DNA of 64,000 nt from Talinum fruticosum (lineage: Eukaryota; Streptophyta; Magnoliopsida; Caryophyllales; Talinaceae): the NCBI GenBank assembly GCA_021018815.1, contig JAITYX010000028.1:3799001-3863000 (forward strand). The letters are read 5' to 3'. How positions within the stretch are numbered: the first letter of the stretch is position 1; each line of letters starts with the position of its first letter. The notes under the pieces are model-generated. The model did no database searches, was not told the origin of the DNA, and was given only the letters and a program-made list of their open reading frames with translations. Position numbers and translations under genes: made by a program. Positions 11,412 through 23,649 of this stretch are shown here, piece after piece.

Positions 11412-13378
11412 TCATCCATGATTTTCTATCCTAACACCACAAGAAGGGATAAGGAAATATCTTCTACTATATTCCATATTCCTATTGTCGACTACTTTGG
11501 AAAGTATCCGGGATGTTTTGATATTCACGGCAAAAAGAAAGTCCCATTGTTCTCTTAGATTATTGATACTTCTAATAATAATCTCAATTCTTAGAAGGGT
11601 TGATTCCTTATCAAAAGCTGGTAGAGTGGTTTTAATTCAGTCCAATCTTAAATCTCTGCATAATCATTCTATGAAATGCTTTAAGTTACTAAAGCATATG
11701 ACCTAGTCATTGGATAAAATTAGTAGGAATTTTTTCCGGAATACTTTTAGCCAAAGGGGATACCCATGATTGCATGGGATCGCATTTGACAACCAAAAAG
11801 CAAGGGAGATTTAGGCCATAGAAAAGTCGAGGACATTAATACAACTTTTCGAGTGTAAGTTATCCGGAAATTATTCAATGAGCCCGATAACTAATGGACC
11901 AAACACATGAAAGCAAAATACGCTAGCTAGGGGAGTTTTTCACTCAAAAACCAAAGAAAAATGATTCCCGAGTTTAGAAGTATTTAAAGAAATATTTTCC
12001 AATTTTTAGCAAAGGACTTCACCGAAAAATTGGGAATGGAAATGACATATGTTTTTGGACCAACTTCGGTGCATTGACCGGAGCCTTTTGCACTATACGG
12101 TATCAATCCGCAAACATTCAATTTATAAACTAGAGTGAGTGATTTTATCACCAATGATAATAACTGGGACGTCTCAAAATTGAGTTTCGTCTTGCCATCT
12201 AATGTTGTTGACTTGATCGAAGTATTCCATTACTTGTCTACCCCATGGCGAATGAAAAATTTTGGGGCCTCTTGGGGAATGGGTTGTTCACGACAAAATC
12301 AACAACTAGTCCGGCTCAAAGTAGCCATTCCTAGGTTACATGGATTTGGAAAGCGAACATCCCTCCCAAGATTAAAATCTTAATGTGGCAATTCCTACAT
12401 GATGGTATTCTACTTAGGAAGAGGTTAGCTGAAATAGGTGTTCGGATCGACCCTCTCTGTAAGATTTGTAATGATCACAACAAATCGAATAACCATCTAT
12501 TTGTGCCTGCAAACACATCTTGTGTGGGCTACTACTACAAACCACCATTGGCTTTATAACAAAAATTTCATCTCTCAAGACCTCGACGTTAAATCCATCC
12601 TCCAGGTGGCAAGATCTTCACTTCAACCAAATCAACTTCATCGAGTTTCATTCCTTTTATGGATTATTTGGAAGGAGAGAAATACACTCATCTTTAAAAA
12701 TAAAGATTTCAACCAAATTAAAACCATGATCGGGGCAAAAAGAGCGTTTGAGGAATGGAACTCAAGGACACGTTACTCGCCTAAATATTTCTATACTAGA
12801 GACAACCATATCGAACCTAAACAAGGCTGGTCAAATGGAATGAACCAACCGAAGGTAGAATTAAGCTCAATTTTGATGGATCATTCAAAAATGATAAAGA
12901 AACTTTGGGTTTTTTTCTACGAGATGCGGAGGGTAAGTTGCTCAAGGCGGGTGCGGAGGATTAGGTCATACCTTTATTTTGGTTGCTGAGATGATGACCC
13001 TTTTATTGGGGATTCGAGGAAGCACTCAACGCCAACATCTCAAGAATTCAGATTGATGGGGATAATAGAGTCATGATGGAAGCGAGTTAAGGTAACATTA
13101 AACCACCTTGTCAAGTGGACTTCATTGTCGAGTGATATCATTCGGCTAACGAGAAACTTCACTTTATGCACCGTCAACCATATATTCGGAGAAGCAAATT
13201 GTGCAGCCAACTGGTTGGCACATTTTGGGCATAGGCTGCCTTCCCCAATGTATTGGGAGCATAGCCCATCTACTCTACTTTCGTCTATTATGACTTATGA
13301 TAACTTAGGTTAGGTATAACCCTTATGAAAAGGGTTACCTAAGTGTGTTGTATATCACTTTTACCTATTGAAAAAAAA
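11412..13378 (+). pseudogene. L1-type LINE, part 2 (RT C-terminus, zf-RVT, RNase H, poly-A)
   Basis: Continues the reverse transcriptase interrupted at 7113: SMIFYPNTTRRDKE (about 11416), IVDYFGKYPGCFDIHGKKK and KGYPMIAWDRI-like blocks. Next comes the cysteine-containing zf-RVT region (ILMWQFLHDGILLRKRL near 12375; CKICNDH near 12463), then an RNase H domain beginning KLNFDGSFKND (about 12860) with later IDGDNRVMMEAS. It ends in a short A run (13371-13378). Order and spacing match plant L1 ORF2 C-termini with an RNase H domain. There are many frameshifts and stops. No target duplication could be defined because the 5' end is lost. Confidence 0.9.
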
Positions 13379-14188
13379 TGTATTACAAGTTATTGGTTTT
13401 GGGAGTTTTACTTTATATATAATTGTTTTCTTTAATATTATTCTATTATGATTAGTATTCAAAACGATTGTGTGGTAATGTTCACCAAATATAATATTAA
13501 TAAAATGTAATACCAATGCTCGCTATATATAATTTAATTGTTCACCATATATGACAATAATACTCGCTAAATATAATATGAATGCTCATTAAATATAATT
13601 CAATTGCTGAGCATATGAAACGCTAACACTCACTACATATAATATGAATGCTCACCAATTTTTCTTATGTATTCATTATAACCAAATTTAATTGAATGAA
13701 ATTATTCAACAAAGATGTTAAAACTAACTTATAAGGCCATTCATATATTTTTCTAGTTGAAAACCAGTGCATACCGAATATAATTATTGATGCAATATAC
13801 ACCATATATTTTGCTTATACACTATATATTATAGGTGTTTGGTTTGTTTGTCTACTTTTTAACAAAAAATTCTTATTATTAATTATAATATTATGAATAT
13901 TATTATAAGTATATATAGAGCAAAACTTCACCATATCTCTTGTAAGTTATTGCTTTTATATGCTATAGTTTATGTATATATTTTAGTATTTCTATTATAA
14001 TAAATACCCAAAATGATGTATGCATGTGTGATAATGCTCAACAAGTACAATATTTTTTTTTTGAAAGAACAAGTACGATAGTAATATTCACCAAATATAA
14101 TATAATGTATAACTATTTTGAACACCAAAAATATTACCCTTATATACCAAATATAATATGAATAATAACTAAATATAATATATAATTG
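13379..14188. repeat. AT-rich region with degenerate 'GCTCACCAAATATAATAT' repeats
   Basis: Between the LINE tail and a gypsy LTR. Irregularly spaced copies of a word close to ATGCTCACCAAATATAATAT occur at 13470-13660 and again at 14030-14180, interspersed with other AT-rich sequence. No coding potential or terminal repeats were found, and the element type is unknown. Confidence 0.6.
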
Positions 14189-15933
14189 TGTAGATAAAAA
14201 GTTTCATCCTATCTCTTTTATTTATTTTTGTTGGCCGGTGGTGAAAACTCGGTCTCGTTTGCATGCTCGGGTCAAGATCGGACTAAAGCGAGTGGTAGAA
14301 GCCACTAGCCCATAAAAAGTCAACCCACACCAAAAATAAAAACTTTCCAAAAATAGAAACTTTCCAAAAATGGAAAGTCCAAAATCGGCGCCGATGTTCT
14401 CTAGACTACGTAAAAATTCGGTGTTTTACTTTACACTCAACAGCCAACCGGTGCTCGCAACTCGAGACGTCTCGTATGACGTCGTATGAGACCGACATCA
14501 CGTTTCTCGGGCCTATAGGTGATATCATCCGGTCTAGGCGAGAATATCCGATTCCTTTCCATTATCACTTCGGCAAATTCGGGCCGAGGTTCGGGCCAAC
14601 TCGGACGGCTAGTTGGCATTTTAGGGTTCATTCCTACCCTAATTTTCTACTATAAGTAGAGGGCCTATCCCCCTTCATTTCATGCACCTCTCGTGCACCA
14701 TTAGCAGATTGGAAAATCCCCTAAGCTATTGAATTCTCACTCTCTCTTCTCTCCATTCTACTATCTCCGCAAACACTCTAAAACTCTTTCTAAATCTCTC
14801 ACGGAAAGGCCTCCTTTTGCCTCTTTCACTTGCCATCATCCTATTATCCCTCTACCGAAGTCATATCGTGATTCAAGCTAGCAGGTGGGTTAACCCGAGG
14901 GCAAGCTTCCACCATCCTGGAGTTTATGTTTGTACTTTATTTAATTTCGGTTATTTATTGCTTTCCATATTGTGGTTTTAACGATGTAATCGCTTTAATT
15001 TCCTCCCCGCTCGTTGTAATCTTTTCTTTTTCGCTTTTCTTTATTTTATTGCTTTCTTTATTGCTTTTATTATTTGCTTGTTTATTACTTTCCTTGTATG
15101 TTTTCTTTGCTTTAATTTTCTGCCTATCACATGTTGTTTGTTAGGCTCTTTAAACACAATTTTTAAACTCACAATTTAGATTAGTAAAGGTCGTCTCGTT
15201 GACAGAGCGGAATAAAGAGCCTCACTCTTCATTTCGTACCTTCACCCCGAACACTCGGATTCTCGATTTAAAGACCGATGGAGTCTCTTTCAAAACCTCT
15301 TTCAAGCTTAGTCTTTCCATACTAAGATTGGAAGAGTACTTTTTCGATAGTTTTGTTAGTTTATATTCTTAAAACTGACTGGTGACTCTCTATTTTATGT
15401 TTTATTTCTCTCTATTTGCTTTTAAGAGTTTCGAGTTGAAAATGATGAAATTTGGGTTCCATTTTGACAATTGAAGCCGTAGGGCCGAGACTCGAGATGT
15501 AGAGATTGATTTCTCGATCCACCGCCTATAGTCGGTGTTGGTTTTTGGTTGGTGCTGGCTAACGCCGACGTCGCCTAGCAGCAAGGCTCGGCTCTCGGCC
15601 TAGCCAAGTTTATCTGTGTGGCCCGAGAGCTTTACAAGCAAAATGTGAACTTAATTTCTCTGTTCCTTTAGCCTCAAAATAATATCCTGGGACTTCTTTA
15701 AGATCTATTTCTAAAATAAAAACAAATAACAAAAATCGTCAATCGTCCTTTTACCTAGACTAGCTAATCAAATTCTAAAAGAAATAGTCTTAATAAGAGG
15801 CGCACCCCACCTTCTAAATGAACTTTCAAAAATCAACTTTTAAAAAGAATCTTAAAAAATAAGAAAACCGACGCTTCGTGGGAAAACTCGATCCGATTGG
15901 TTCTCTACGGGGATAGGTCGTGGTTCCTACGAG
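14189..15933 (+). mobile_element. 5' LTR of Tat-like gypsy element (copy B)
   Basis: Starts TGTAGATAAAAAG and ends just before a PBS at 15934. It shares ordered blocks with the LTR at 2825-4655. Its first 150 bp match 30582-30790 (TCGTTTGCATGCTCGGGTCAA and the TTTCCAAAAATA repeats), which is the start of its own 3' LTR. A TATA-like box, CTATAAGTAGAGG, lies at 14650, so transcription probably starts near 14680. Length (1.7 kb) is long but usual for this clade. Lineage assignment is by the PBS and Gag downstream. Confidence 0.8.
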
Positions 15934-15952
15934 TGGTGACTCCACTAGGGAT
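15934..15952 (+). promoter_or_regulatory. Primer-binding site, Tat/Ogre type
   Basis: TGGTGACTCCACTAGGGAT directly follows the LTR. Plant Tat/Ogre elements carry a closely similar TGGCGACTCC..TGGGGA sequence complementary to the 3' end of a tRNA (arginine in Ogre). Reverse transcription would be primed here. Confidence 0.75.
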
Positions 15953-17593
15953 ATCACTTATTAAGATGGTGAGACTTGAAAGTTAAAATTGTGAGTTTTC
16001 TTATTGTGTTCCGCATTAGGCATATTGCATTTAAGAAGTCCGAGGCTATAGTTACTTTTAATTTTGACCTTTAGGCTTTACCCTTTAGTGAACGTTTTCG
16101 GAGAGATCGAACTATTGACCCGCTGGGTCCACCTAGGCTTGACACATTAGGAAGATGGTTACTCTCCACTCATAGCACGATTTTTCGGTTCTCGATCGAG
16201 AGTCATTGATTATTCAAGTCACGTTATGCATCCTATAGGGGATGAAATTTTCACACTATGAGCCACCACATGTCCGACCAAGAATTATTCCTCTTTTGAC
16301 CATAGAACCTTGGCATTCTAAGTTATACCTCTTTTTCATTTGCATGCTTGAAACGAATGCGGATGCTTTTAGTATTTAACCTTTTTCTTATGAGTCTTTA
16401 GTTTAGGTTAGGTTTGCTAAATAATCCTTGCGTGGGTGCAAAAAAAAATAATATAATGAACCTTCTTGAGTCGAGTCTATTTTGTGCATTTTAGCCAAAA
16501 GTCCAAAACCGACTTCCTCTTTAGGTCGGTCCATTAGTTGCATTTCGAGTCGGTCTAAATATCTTTATTCTCAATCTTTTTCTAGCCAGTCTAGCCAGTC
16601 GACCAATTGTCGGATGTTGGAAAGAATTTTGGGAGTACGGGGTGCTTATAAAACTACGAGAGATGGACTACATTAAAATTAGGTAGCGAATGTGAATTGA
16701 AGGCTTAAAATATGAAACTAACCTAATAAATTAAATTCAAAACTTAACTATTAAAATTAGAAACTACATATAAACATAACTCATAAACTACTAACCTAAA
16801 TCAAATAGAACAATCTAAATCAAAACATAACTACTAACCTAAAATAACACAAATTGGAAATTAACTTTAGGCATAACTCATTAATCACCAAATTATCAAT
16901 CGACTAAGAGACTAATATGAATCAAATGTAAAAGAAACCACCGAGTCGAAATAAGAATCAAAATGTAAGAAGTAGAAATTTAGACCAACAAATTGAACGT
17001 CCATGGTCTAGCAAAGTACTTGAGGGAGCATGAAGAGGAGAGGGAATTTGGACTAAAAGGTTTTCGGTGGTGAGAAGCCGAAGAGGAAACAACGAGGACT
17101 GGGGTTTTGTGGGCTACAGCAGACGAAAGAAAGGTAAGAGAGGGGGAAATGGGCTGGTGGAAAAAGCGCCTTATGGAAGCAAAGGAAAAAGGAAAGGGCG
17201 ATTTTAGGCTTGATCTAGGCCGAGTTGCAAACAGATGATCGAAGTCTTCAACTTTTCAGCTATTCCTACTATTTCTCAAATCTATCCACACCTCCTACGA
17301 AAATAAAGCAAATTAAATTAAAAATTCTAATTTAGTAATTATTATGACAAAATAAGATGTAAAAAGGTATAAAAAATATCATAATCTTGGACTCAACACC
17401 GAACATAACCGATGTTGGTTTCCGTCCGTCTGTCGAGGTAGGTCTCACCGGAGGCCTCCTCCTTACTTCAATAGGTCTAAGGTTTTAGCTTTTTCCTCCG
17501 CACAATTGCATTTTTGATGAGTTCATTAGGATGGGTCCATAAATTGCACTTTGTCCATTATCTTCGCATCTCAAATGTCCACTTTTGTATTTT
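15953..17593 (+). other. 5' untranslated internal region of Tat-like element
   Basis: No gene is recognised. The interval 16680-17400 differs in composition (A/C-rich, then purine-rich) from its flanks and may be a further insertion, but no ends or duplications could be placed. Long leaders are common in this clade. Confidence 0.5.
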
Positions 17594-17770
17594 AGCTAAA
17601 ATTGAATTCATCTCTAATAGGTGAGTCCATTTTTACATTAGCCAAATTTAAAATTCATCCGTAATAGGTGAGCCCATTTGCATTACCAAAATTTAAAATT
17701 TATCTCCAATAGGTGAGTCCATTTTTTCATTATCCAAATTTAAAATTCATCTCAATAGGTGAATCCATCA
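17594..17770. repeat. Minisatellite, about 52-bp unit, 3-4 copies
   Basis: Tandem degenerate units of the type AAATTTAAAATTCATC followed by AATAGGTGAGTCCATTTTT, repeated at roughly 50-55 bp. It lies in the leader of the Tat-like element, where tandem repeats often occur. Confidence 0.85.
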
Positions 17771-17982
17771 GTCAAATTGACATCCATCTTATTATAAGGA
17801 AAGTCAATGCATTAGCCCAATTAAATTCATCCCAATCTAACTCATTCCATTTACATAATTACATCTCACTTTTGGTCGGTTTGCATTCCTTATGTGCATC
17901 TAAATATAAAAGCATTTCGTTTTCTTTTTTTAGGGTATGTTGTTTTCTCGAGTCAAGCACTTAAGCCGCAACTCCCGAAAAT

Positions 17983-18276
17983 TTGTCACAAACCAATCCC
18001 GAGCACCTACTCTTTTGTGACACAGGGAATCCTACTCAAATCGGGAATCCTAGCACGAAGCGGTTAGGAAATAGGAAGTCTACTTCAACACCGGTACGTC
18101 CAACACCGATACATCTCGCACTAGTACGTCCCACACCTTTACTAGTAACACCAGGACGTCACCTATGGACAAAGAGCAACGCTCCTCCAAAAATGGCTGA
18201 TGAACTAAAGCAAACTCCCATTATGAATTTGTTCAAAGAATCTACTTCCAAAATGGAAGCTAAGATTGAGGCCTAG
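17983..18276 (+). pseudogene. Tat-like element, ORF upstream of gag
   Basis: An open stretch rich in Pro, Thr and Ser with repeated VRPTPI-type words (residues about 37-60), followed by a lysine/glutamate-rich helical segment (KQTPIMNLFKESTSKMEAKIEA). A stop at 18274 and further in-frame coding-like sequence (about 18280-18390, KKIESMAETLDLILKELEKK) suggest one predicted coiled-coil region broken by a stop. Position and composition fit the N-terminal part of Tat-type Gag polyproteins. No catalytic motif is seen. It is probably part of the same gag as the capsid frame at 18433. Confidence 0.55.
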
Positions 18277-18432
18277 GATAAGAAGATTGAGTCAATGGCA
18301 GAAACCCTTGACCTCATACTCAAAGAACTAGAGAAGAAACCTAAGTCCAAAGGAAAAGAAAAGGAAGATAAGATCCCCGAGCCTTAGTCTAATCCATGAA
18401 TAGATCAAATAGAAGTTGTTGCGTGAGTTTCT

Positions 18433-18990
18433 ATGTTCAATGACTACTACTTGGCCCATGGATTCACTTCAATCCCAAAAGGGAAATTGCCCCCAAAATT
18501 CGCCATGCCCGACATCAAGTTCCATGGGACTGAAAACCCTCACCACCACATAAGAAACTTTGTAGGGGTAATGACCCTAAAGAATGTACCGGAGGACACA
18601 TGCCATGTCATCTTCCCATGGACATTTTCCAAAGACGCCATGAAGTGGTACAATGTTGTTGACTCACGAAAAAGTCACAAGCCGGCAGGATCTTTGCAAG
18701 GAGTTCTTACATTAATACTCCTACAATACCGATCTCTCTCTTCTCACTATTCGAAATCTAGAACCGATTAAGCAAGGAGACAAGGAGAGCTTCACCGACT
18801 TCCTCACTCATTGGAAGGCAAAGGTTGCCTACATGGCTTATCGACCCTTTAAAAAGGATCATGTTAGACTTATCATAAAAACCTAAAACCCGCCTATTAT
18901 CAACACCGAAGTTCTTGCCTTTCATGGAATTCAAAACACTCGAGATGCTTGGCATGCTTATAGAAGAGGAGCAGGCATCCACAAAAGATT
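18433..18990 (+). pseudogene. Tat/Ogre-like gag (capsid)
   Basis: Contains the typical Tat Gag order: LPPKFAMPDIKFHGTENPHHH (18490), then FPWTFSKDAMKWYNVVD (18614), corresponding to the 'F..SL.G.A..WY..L' capsid motif. After a frameshift come EPIKQGDKESFTDFLTHWK (about 18765) and VAYMAYRPFKKDHV. These pack the RNA genome into virus-like particles. The frame is broken by a shift near 18700 and a stop near 18884. No zinc knuckle, protease, reverse transcriptase or integrase follows; the sequence passes straight to the 3' region of the element. It is therefore a gag-only, internally deleted or TR-GAG-like derivative. Confidence 0.8.
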
Positions 18991-19079
18991 TAACTAGCTA
19001 GAAGATCATCCAATGAGCCCATCACTCATCAAGGATGCCAATAAAGTGCACATTTCCCTATTTCATATCCGTTCTACGT

Positions 19080-19373
19080 CCTGTTTCCTTTTCTTGTTTA
19101 AAAAACCCCAAATCAATATCTTTTTCGAATTATGAAGGCTTGATTTCCGCTATAGTAGATACGTAGGAAGCCCATGCGATCCGACTCCAATCCTAATCTT
19201 GTTCCCAATTCTCATTTCCAAATTCAAAGTCACTTTTCCATACTCAAAGGAGCGAAAATCAATCGAGAAGCATGCTATTCCGATTTGACACCAAACCGTT
19301 AGGTCTATGATTCACTGTTCACTAGCAGTACATTTTTTTCCATTATGCTTTACTTTGGGGAGTGGGGGCTAAA
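19080..19373 (+). mobile_element. Tat-like 3' region with polypurine tract
   Basis: The stretch 'AATTATGAAGGCTTGATTTC' and 'GATACGTAGGAAGCCCATGC' (19127-19180) resembles the conserved sequence found downstream of integrase in Tat/Ogre elements. TTTGGGGAGTGGGGGCTAAA (about 19354-19373) is a classic plant gypsy PPT. It is followed by CTGTAATTTTATCC, a possible LTR start that does not match the LTR at 14189 closely. So either a second related element ends here or the tract is internal. Confidence 0.65.
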
Positions 19374-19637
19374 CTGTAATTTTATCCTTGTCTTTTTAAT
19401 TTTTCGCATCATCATAGTAAAGGAATGCATTCTTTCTTTAGAATAGAGTCATGCATTCATCTCCTTTGCATGAGTCAAACTCCTAAAAATACAAAAAAAT
19501 AATAACAAAACACCCTACAAGAGATTATTCAATCAAGCATTATCCATCGAGTTAACAATAAGAAGGACACCGGCATCGCCATCTTCAAAGGGAATCTCCC
19601 ATGCTATCAACCAATAGAGGCTCACCAACTATCCAAC
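19374..19637. other. Unassigned segment after the PPT
   Basis: May be the start of an LTR of a second Tat-like family. It ends with CCAAC, the left target duplication of the solo LTR, and continues after it at 22441. No gene is seen. Confidence 0.4.
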
Positions 19638-21844
19638 CGTAACGCCCCAAACCCGTAATCACCGTTTTTAGACTAAGCAAGCCGCTAGCCAATGATTAGC
19701 GCAGCAGAAAGTAGGTCGGGGCATTACCGCCGCCTTACCGAGAGGAAAGGGCAAGGCTATATCTATAAATACATTTAACCTTGGTTACTCTTGCTTTGTC
19801 ACTAACAACAAGTGACTCATGATAAAGTATAAAATACAACTTATACAAAGATTAAACATGCGTATAGACTACCGTCCGGTAAACTATGACAACGACACTT
19901 AACCCCGATACCCCAAACAAGGTTGCCATCTGCGAGCCTCTAAGTCCCGACTGAACTTCTCTCTTGCTTCATACCTTCAACATCTTTACCTAAAACAAAA
20001 CAAGAAAATATTTTCGAATTATGAGCCGAAGCTCAATACGTCCAATATCATCGTCGTAAAATAAATGTTATGAAATAGTTGAGTTGAGCGCATGCATTTC
20101 AATTTATTTGTAAATGAGGGAGAGTGAACAATGTAAAGCTGTTGCTAATTAATTATCCGAATTGATCCCTTTACGATCATCGGGTTTCCCTAAACGCATG
20201 TGCACACACCTGCACCGATTGGATAGTTAGGTTGAAGGCGGTCAACGATTACGGTGTTACCAACCTAGATATTGGGCGTACCAAATAACGGCACTTGATA
20301 GGCAGGTCCATATTAATGATGGCAAATATTGTTTGCAAATTATTCTTTGTTGTTGTTGATGGCGGCCATAACCGGCCTTGATTTGTAAATAAGACATTGA
20401 AGGGCACGATCAATGAACGTACCTTGTCGTCGATGTTCCTCCTTTTTCTTTTTGGGCGTAATCCGAATGAACACACGACGCCGACGTTGATGACCTTAAT
20501 TAAGAGTATAAAAGTTTTATTAATAAGCTGAATTCTTATATCTTATTTATTTATTAAATCACTTCAAAGCTACTTGAAATGAAAATTAACAAAGTTAGTT
20601 TTTACTAAAGAATACTACTGATGTCTTTAATTTATGTATGATTTGTTTATCTTATTTTATCCAAGTGCATGCCGAAATATATGTAGCAACCTTGAAAATA
20701 TACATAGCTTTCTTTTTAACTACATACATATTTATATATACCCTTTTATATATATACTTCACCTCAATATGCATAGCTTTCTCCTAAATAGTATTAAGGT
20801 TAACCCTAAACCTATAAGGTTTATTTATTTATTTCCTTTTATAAAATGCATACATAAATATAGGTATATGTTAACATTCTTATTATCTCCTCCTTCTCTA
20901 CAAAATTCTATGAATAAGTGATATTGATAATAATTGTTTTTAAAACTAAGAAAAGGTTTACTTTTTAGGCAAACATTCTTATTCATTCCTTTATGTTAAT
21001 TAATTCTAACCTAAAGAGGTGTTCATTTCCTGGTATGATATTCTTATTTTCCTCCATCTTTACCAAACCCTCAGTATTTTGCAATATCCTCAGTATTCCT
21101 CCTACTCTCACCATTAGGTCAAATGGTCATTGAAATTAGTCCATGTCCTCATACAGAATTTGTCCATAATTTTTCTTTAATCTTAGTATATCCAACATAT
21201 ACCAACTATCACCAGATCTTCCTAAATTCCATGAACCAAATACGAACAAACTATAATCCAATTTTAATCTCCAAACAGAACAAGAAGAATAACTGATTAC
21301 AACTTAAATACTCAAATTAAAAAGAGCCGAATCTGAAAAATTTTACCCATCTAAAATTAGATGGAGGAGGTTAATTTAGGAGGGTTTCTGGGATGGCTGA
21401 AGGTTGGAGGATTGAGGATCGAAGGGTGGCTGAAGCGACGGTCAGTGGCAAGGAGCGGCGGCGGCGACCTACCGGAAGATGGCGGAGACCAAATCGGCCG
21501 GAGGTCGGGGCAGTCGAGGCCAAAGAGTCGTGAATTCGAGGCAGAAACAGGTGCAAACTCGGTGGTATGCTGGCGTTTGGTGGCTGGGGCGGTGACAAAG
21601 TGGTAGTCGGGGTAGAAGCAGACGGTGGCAGGCGGTAGTTACTGGCGCTGGGCGGCGATCGGACAGAGCGGCGAGGGGAGTGAAGGGATTTGATTTTCGT
21701 GGGGGTGGACGTTGGTGATTGGGGTTTTTGATGGGGATGAGTGGTGTTGATAGTGGTGGTGGCCGACCGGCGGGGACTGTCGGCGCGGCTAGGGTGCTGC
21801 GTCGGTGGCGGTGAAGACGGGAGGAGGGCAGGTTGTCGGGGCTG

Positions 21845-21875
<31 letters not shown>

Positions 21876-22435
21876 TGTTGTGAGTTATCTGCTTAGGTTA
21901 GATAATGAAGCTTTTAGGTTACATTAAGCCTTTATACCCCCTCTTGCCTTCCCTAAATGGGCCGATGAAACCCTACCTCAATTTTCTGAGCCCAAATCTT
22001 TTGCAGACTTTATCTCCTCATTTCAACTCATCTTAATTCTATCCTTAATTTCCATCCTACTTCTTATCTAAATCCAATCCTTCTTGCTTATCAAATACTT
22101 CTCTATTAAGCTTATCTTAATCTAAGAATTTTATTTTTAGTAATATTAAGTTTATAAGAATTATATTAATTTCATTTGTTTAAGGATTTTTAGAACTCAA
22201 AATAAATTAGCTATATAATAATGTTAATTATCTTCGAGTAATTGAAATTTATAGAGTATGTTCGTGCGTCGTCATTGTCATCATCCGTTTCCTACACTTT
22301 AAACAACATTGACATATATATATAAATATATACACATGTGTAATATGAAAATATTTGGAAATTTGAAATGCACGTGCTCAAGCTAATCTTGAATGTATTT
22401 AAACTTAATTATTTTCCGAGGGACGGGGTGTTACA
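19638..22435. mobile_element. Solo LTR, 2.8 kb, gypsy-type
   Basis: Starts CGTAACGCCCCAAACCCG (expected TG, now CG) and ends GACGGGGTGTTACA, the inverted termini common to long plant gypsy LTRs. It is flanked by CCAAC on both sides (19633-19637 and 22436-22440), a 5-bp duplication. There is no internal coding region, PBS or PPT, so it is the product of recombination between two LTRs. The interior is AT-rich except a GC-rich purine-biased block at 21360-21850, which has open frames on both strands that look compositional. Lineage (possibly Tekay/Del by LTR length) is inferred weakly. Confidence 0.88.
21845..21869. repeat. (GA)n microsatellite
   Basis: About eleven GA dinucleotides within the solo LTR, at the end of its GC-rich block. 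Confidence 0.9.
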
Positions 22436-22440
22436 CCAAC

Positions 22441-22679
22441 ATTCGAGAAGATCTAGACATAAGCACCTAAGAAGAACATGGGGGCTCATGATCGAAAGGG
22501 TCATACGACAACTCAAGAATAATCAAGAAGAGGCACCAATTTTCTACCATACAAACAAAGGAGTTATTAGCACACGGACTAAACGCTCAAAACTATAATG
22601 ACACACATAAATTCATGGAAGTAATGATTTTCAAAACAAGTCAAGTTCATCTGTCCCTCTCACGATGAAAGTGGATAGA
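22441..22679. other. Unassigned internal sequence of Tat-like element
   Basis: Continuation of the sequence interrupted by the solo LTR. It leads directly into the tandem array at 22680. No gene is recognised. Confidence 0.4.
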
Positions 22680-23085
22680 CGTCGAGCTTCGGGCCCAACC
22701 GCGAGTCAAGGTTCGAGATAACCCCGTCGAGTTTTAGATCCAACAACGAGTTAAGGTTCGGACATCCCTAGTCGAGTCTCGGACCCAACCATGGTCAAGG
22801 TTTAAACACCCCGTCAAGCTTCGGACCCAACAAAGGTTAAGGTTTAGATAATCACGTCAATCTTCGGGCCCAAGATAAGTTAAGGTTCGGACAACCTCGT
22901 GGAGCCTCGGATCTAACATCGATAAAGGTTCGGACACCCTAGTCGAGTCTCGGATCCAATAGCGGTCAAGGTTCGGACAACCCCGTCGAGCTTCGGACCC
23001 AACGAGTGGTCGAGGTTCGGACATCCCTCTCGTCGAGTTTCGAGCCCAACAATGGTCAAGGTTCACACACCACACCAAGAATTTA
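22680..23085. repeat. Tandem array, about 44-bp unit, 9 copies
   Basis: Units follow the pattern GTCGAGCTTCGGACCCAAC then a variable 5-8 bp, then GGTCAAGGTTCGGACA and CCCC. Nine units can be counted, lengths about 42-47 bp, each a few substitutions apart. More degenerate units of the same type (CAAGCTTCGGAC...) continue to about 23480. The array lies in the 3' untranslated region of the Tat-like element, as is known for related families. The same words appear decayed at 2560-2690 in the other copy. Confidence 0.9.
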
Positions 23086-23626
23086 GGACCTCCCCATGGC
23101 CAAGTCAAGGAATCACGTTTGAAACTTGATCTAGTTACAAATCATCTTTAGATAACACTTGAATCTATCTCTATTCATTTATTATTAGCTAACAAAAATG
23201 TTAGTGTAGAAAGTTTTAGCCAAGCTTCGGACCAAGAACGGTCAAGTTTAGGCCCTTTATCCAAGGTTCGAGACATTAATCAAGCCAAGTTTAGGATACC
23301 CAACCGAACTTCGGATCCAAGAAGTGGTTAAGTTCAAGCACCCCGTTGGACTTCACACTTTACTACTCAAGTCAAGTTCAAGCCCCCGCCAAGCTTCAAA
23401 CTAAGTACGTGGCCAAGTTTAAGCGCATCAATCCAAGCTTCGGGACTTTAGTTGGCCAAGTTCGAGAATCGACCACTGGATTTCAAACTCCATTAGTTAA
23501 GTTCGAGCTCCCTTGTTAGAGTTTAAATCAAGAGACAACTAATTCTATACGCATTGATTCAATCGGCATCCAAATCAACGAGTAATAATTACCCTTTAAT
23601 GTCTACTTTGACCTTCACCTTTCGGA

Positions 23627-23649
23627 CTCGGTCAAAGTGAAGGCTAACT
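23627..23649 (+). promoter_or_regulatory. Polypurine tract of Tat-like copy B
   Basis: GGTCAAAGTGAAGGCTAACT matches the PPT before the LTR at 2825. The LTR start expected next is displaced to 30582 by the CACTA insertion. Confidence 0.75.

Noticed and set aside
11189..11419. 76-codon minus-strand frame
   Set aside because: Lies across the TIR of the Mutator-type MITE and the CACTA end.
21361..21606. Overlapping frames in the solo LTR GC-rich block
   Set aside because: Open on both strands, compositional, and within a solo LTR.
22680..23085. CRISPR-like array
   Set aside because: Units are degenerate throughout, without constant repeats and unique spacers, and the context is a plant retroelement.
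22857..23108. 83-codon minus-strand frame
   Set aside because: It is the reverse of the 44-bp tandem array, whose unit happens to lack stops in one frame.
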